Source: an uncultured Lachnospiraceae bacterium
GTDB lineage: Bacteria; Bacillota; Clostridia; Lachnospirales; Lachnospiraceae
Assembly: GCA_902783935.1 (NCBI GenBank)
Contig: CACZTA010000083.1
Location: forward strand, 1 to 13,957
Direction: 5' to 3'
DNA length: 13,957 nucleotides
A program made the translations under genes and the position numbers. The notes under the pieces were generated by a model that saw only the letters and a program-made list of their open reading frames with translations, was not told where the DNA came from and ran no database searches. How positions within the stretch are numbered: the first letter of the stretch is position 1; each line of letters starts with the position of its first letter. Shown here piece after piece: positions 13,922 through 13,957 of this stretch.

Positions 13922-13957
13922 TTGACTTGTAACCGGACCGCGCCTGTGGCAGAATAA
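13922..13957 (+). promoter_or_regulatory. Possible promoter start for the next unit, cut by the window edge
   Basis: TTGACT (13922-13927) is a good -35-like element, and TTGTAA (13927-13932) is a second candidate placed 17 bases before CAGAAT (13950-13955). No pairing is convincing and the window ends here, so this is only a hint that a new transcription unit begins after the terminator. Confidence 0.25.

Overview
The window is a contiguous stretch of carbohydrate and sugar-acid catabolism genes, all on the + strand. It suggests an anaerobic Firmicute of the Clostridia, probably Lachnospiraceae-like. The grounds are strong AGGAGG-type ribosome binding sites before nearly every gene, a transketolase split into two subunits, an AraC regulator with a receiver-type N-terminus (YesN style), and roughly balanced base composition by eye. 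No rRNA, tRNA, insertion sequence, phage gene or CRISPR array is visible.

Layout: (1) 1-1749, the two halves of a split transketolase, the first cut by the window edge; (2) 1804-2700, a close homologue of tartronate semialdehyde reductase GarR; (3) 2721-3500, an AraC-type regulator with a degenerate receiver domain; (4) 3512-4174, a KDPG/KDPGal-type aldolase; (5) 4314-4994, a cyclase-family metal hydrolase behind a 139-base gap; (6) 5067-9617, a complete ABC importer of the YtfQ-YtfR-YtfT-YjfF type (binding protein, double ATPase, two different permeases), with a perfect hairpin between binding protein and ATPase; (7) 9636-13824, a DgoD galactonate dehydratase, a zinc medium-chain dehydrogenase, a PfkB-family 2-keto-3-deoxy sugar-acid kinase and an IdnO-like short-chain dehydrogenase; (8) a strong terminator hairpin at 13849-13880, ending the cluster.

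How the genes fit together: DgoD would convert D-galactonate to 2-keto-3-deoxygalactonate, the PfkB kinase would phosphorylate it, and the aldolase would cleave it to pyruvate and glyceraldehyde 3-phosphate. This is the De Ley-Doudoroff route. The split transketolase can connect glyceraldehyde 3-phosphate to the pentose phosphate pool. The zinc dehydrogenase plus IdnO-like SDR resemble the IdnD/IdnO pair that inverts C5 of L-idonate to give D-gluconate. By analogy they may invert a stereocentre to feed DgoD, or oxidise a free sugar. GarR implies that tartronate semialdehyde (or a similar 3-carbon aldehyde acid) is also made, yet no hexarate dehydratase, GarL-type aldolase or glycerate kinase is present. 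The imported substrate is not fixed by the sequence. A galactofuranose-like sugar or a galactonate-related acid is the best guess.

The individual families are known. What may be new is the combination: a furanose-type importer, possible stereo-inversion enzymes, galactonate dehydratase with a non-DgoK kinase, GarR, a split transketolase, a cyclase-family hydrolase and a receiver-degenerate AraC regulator.
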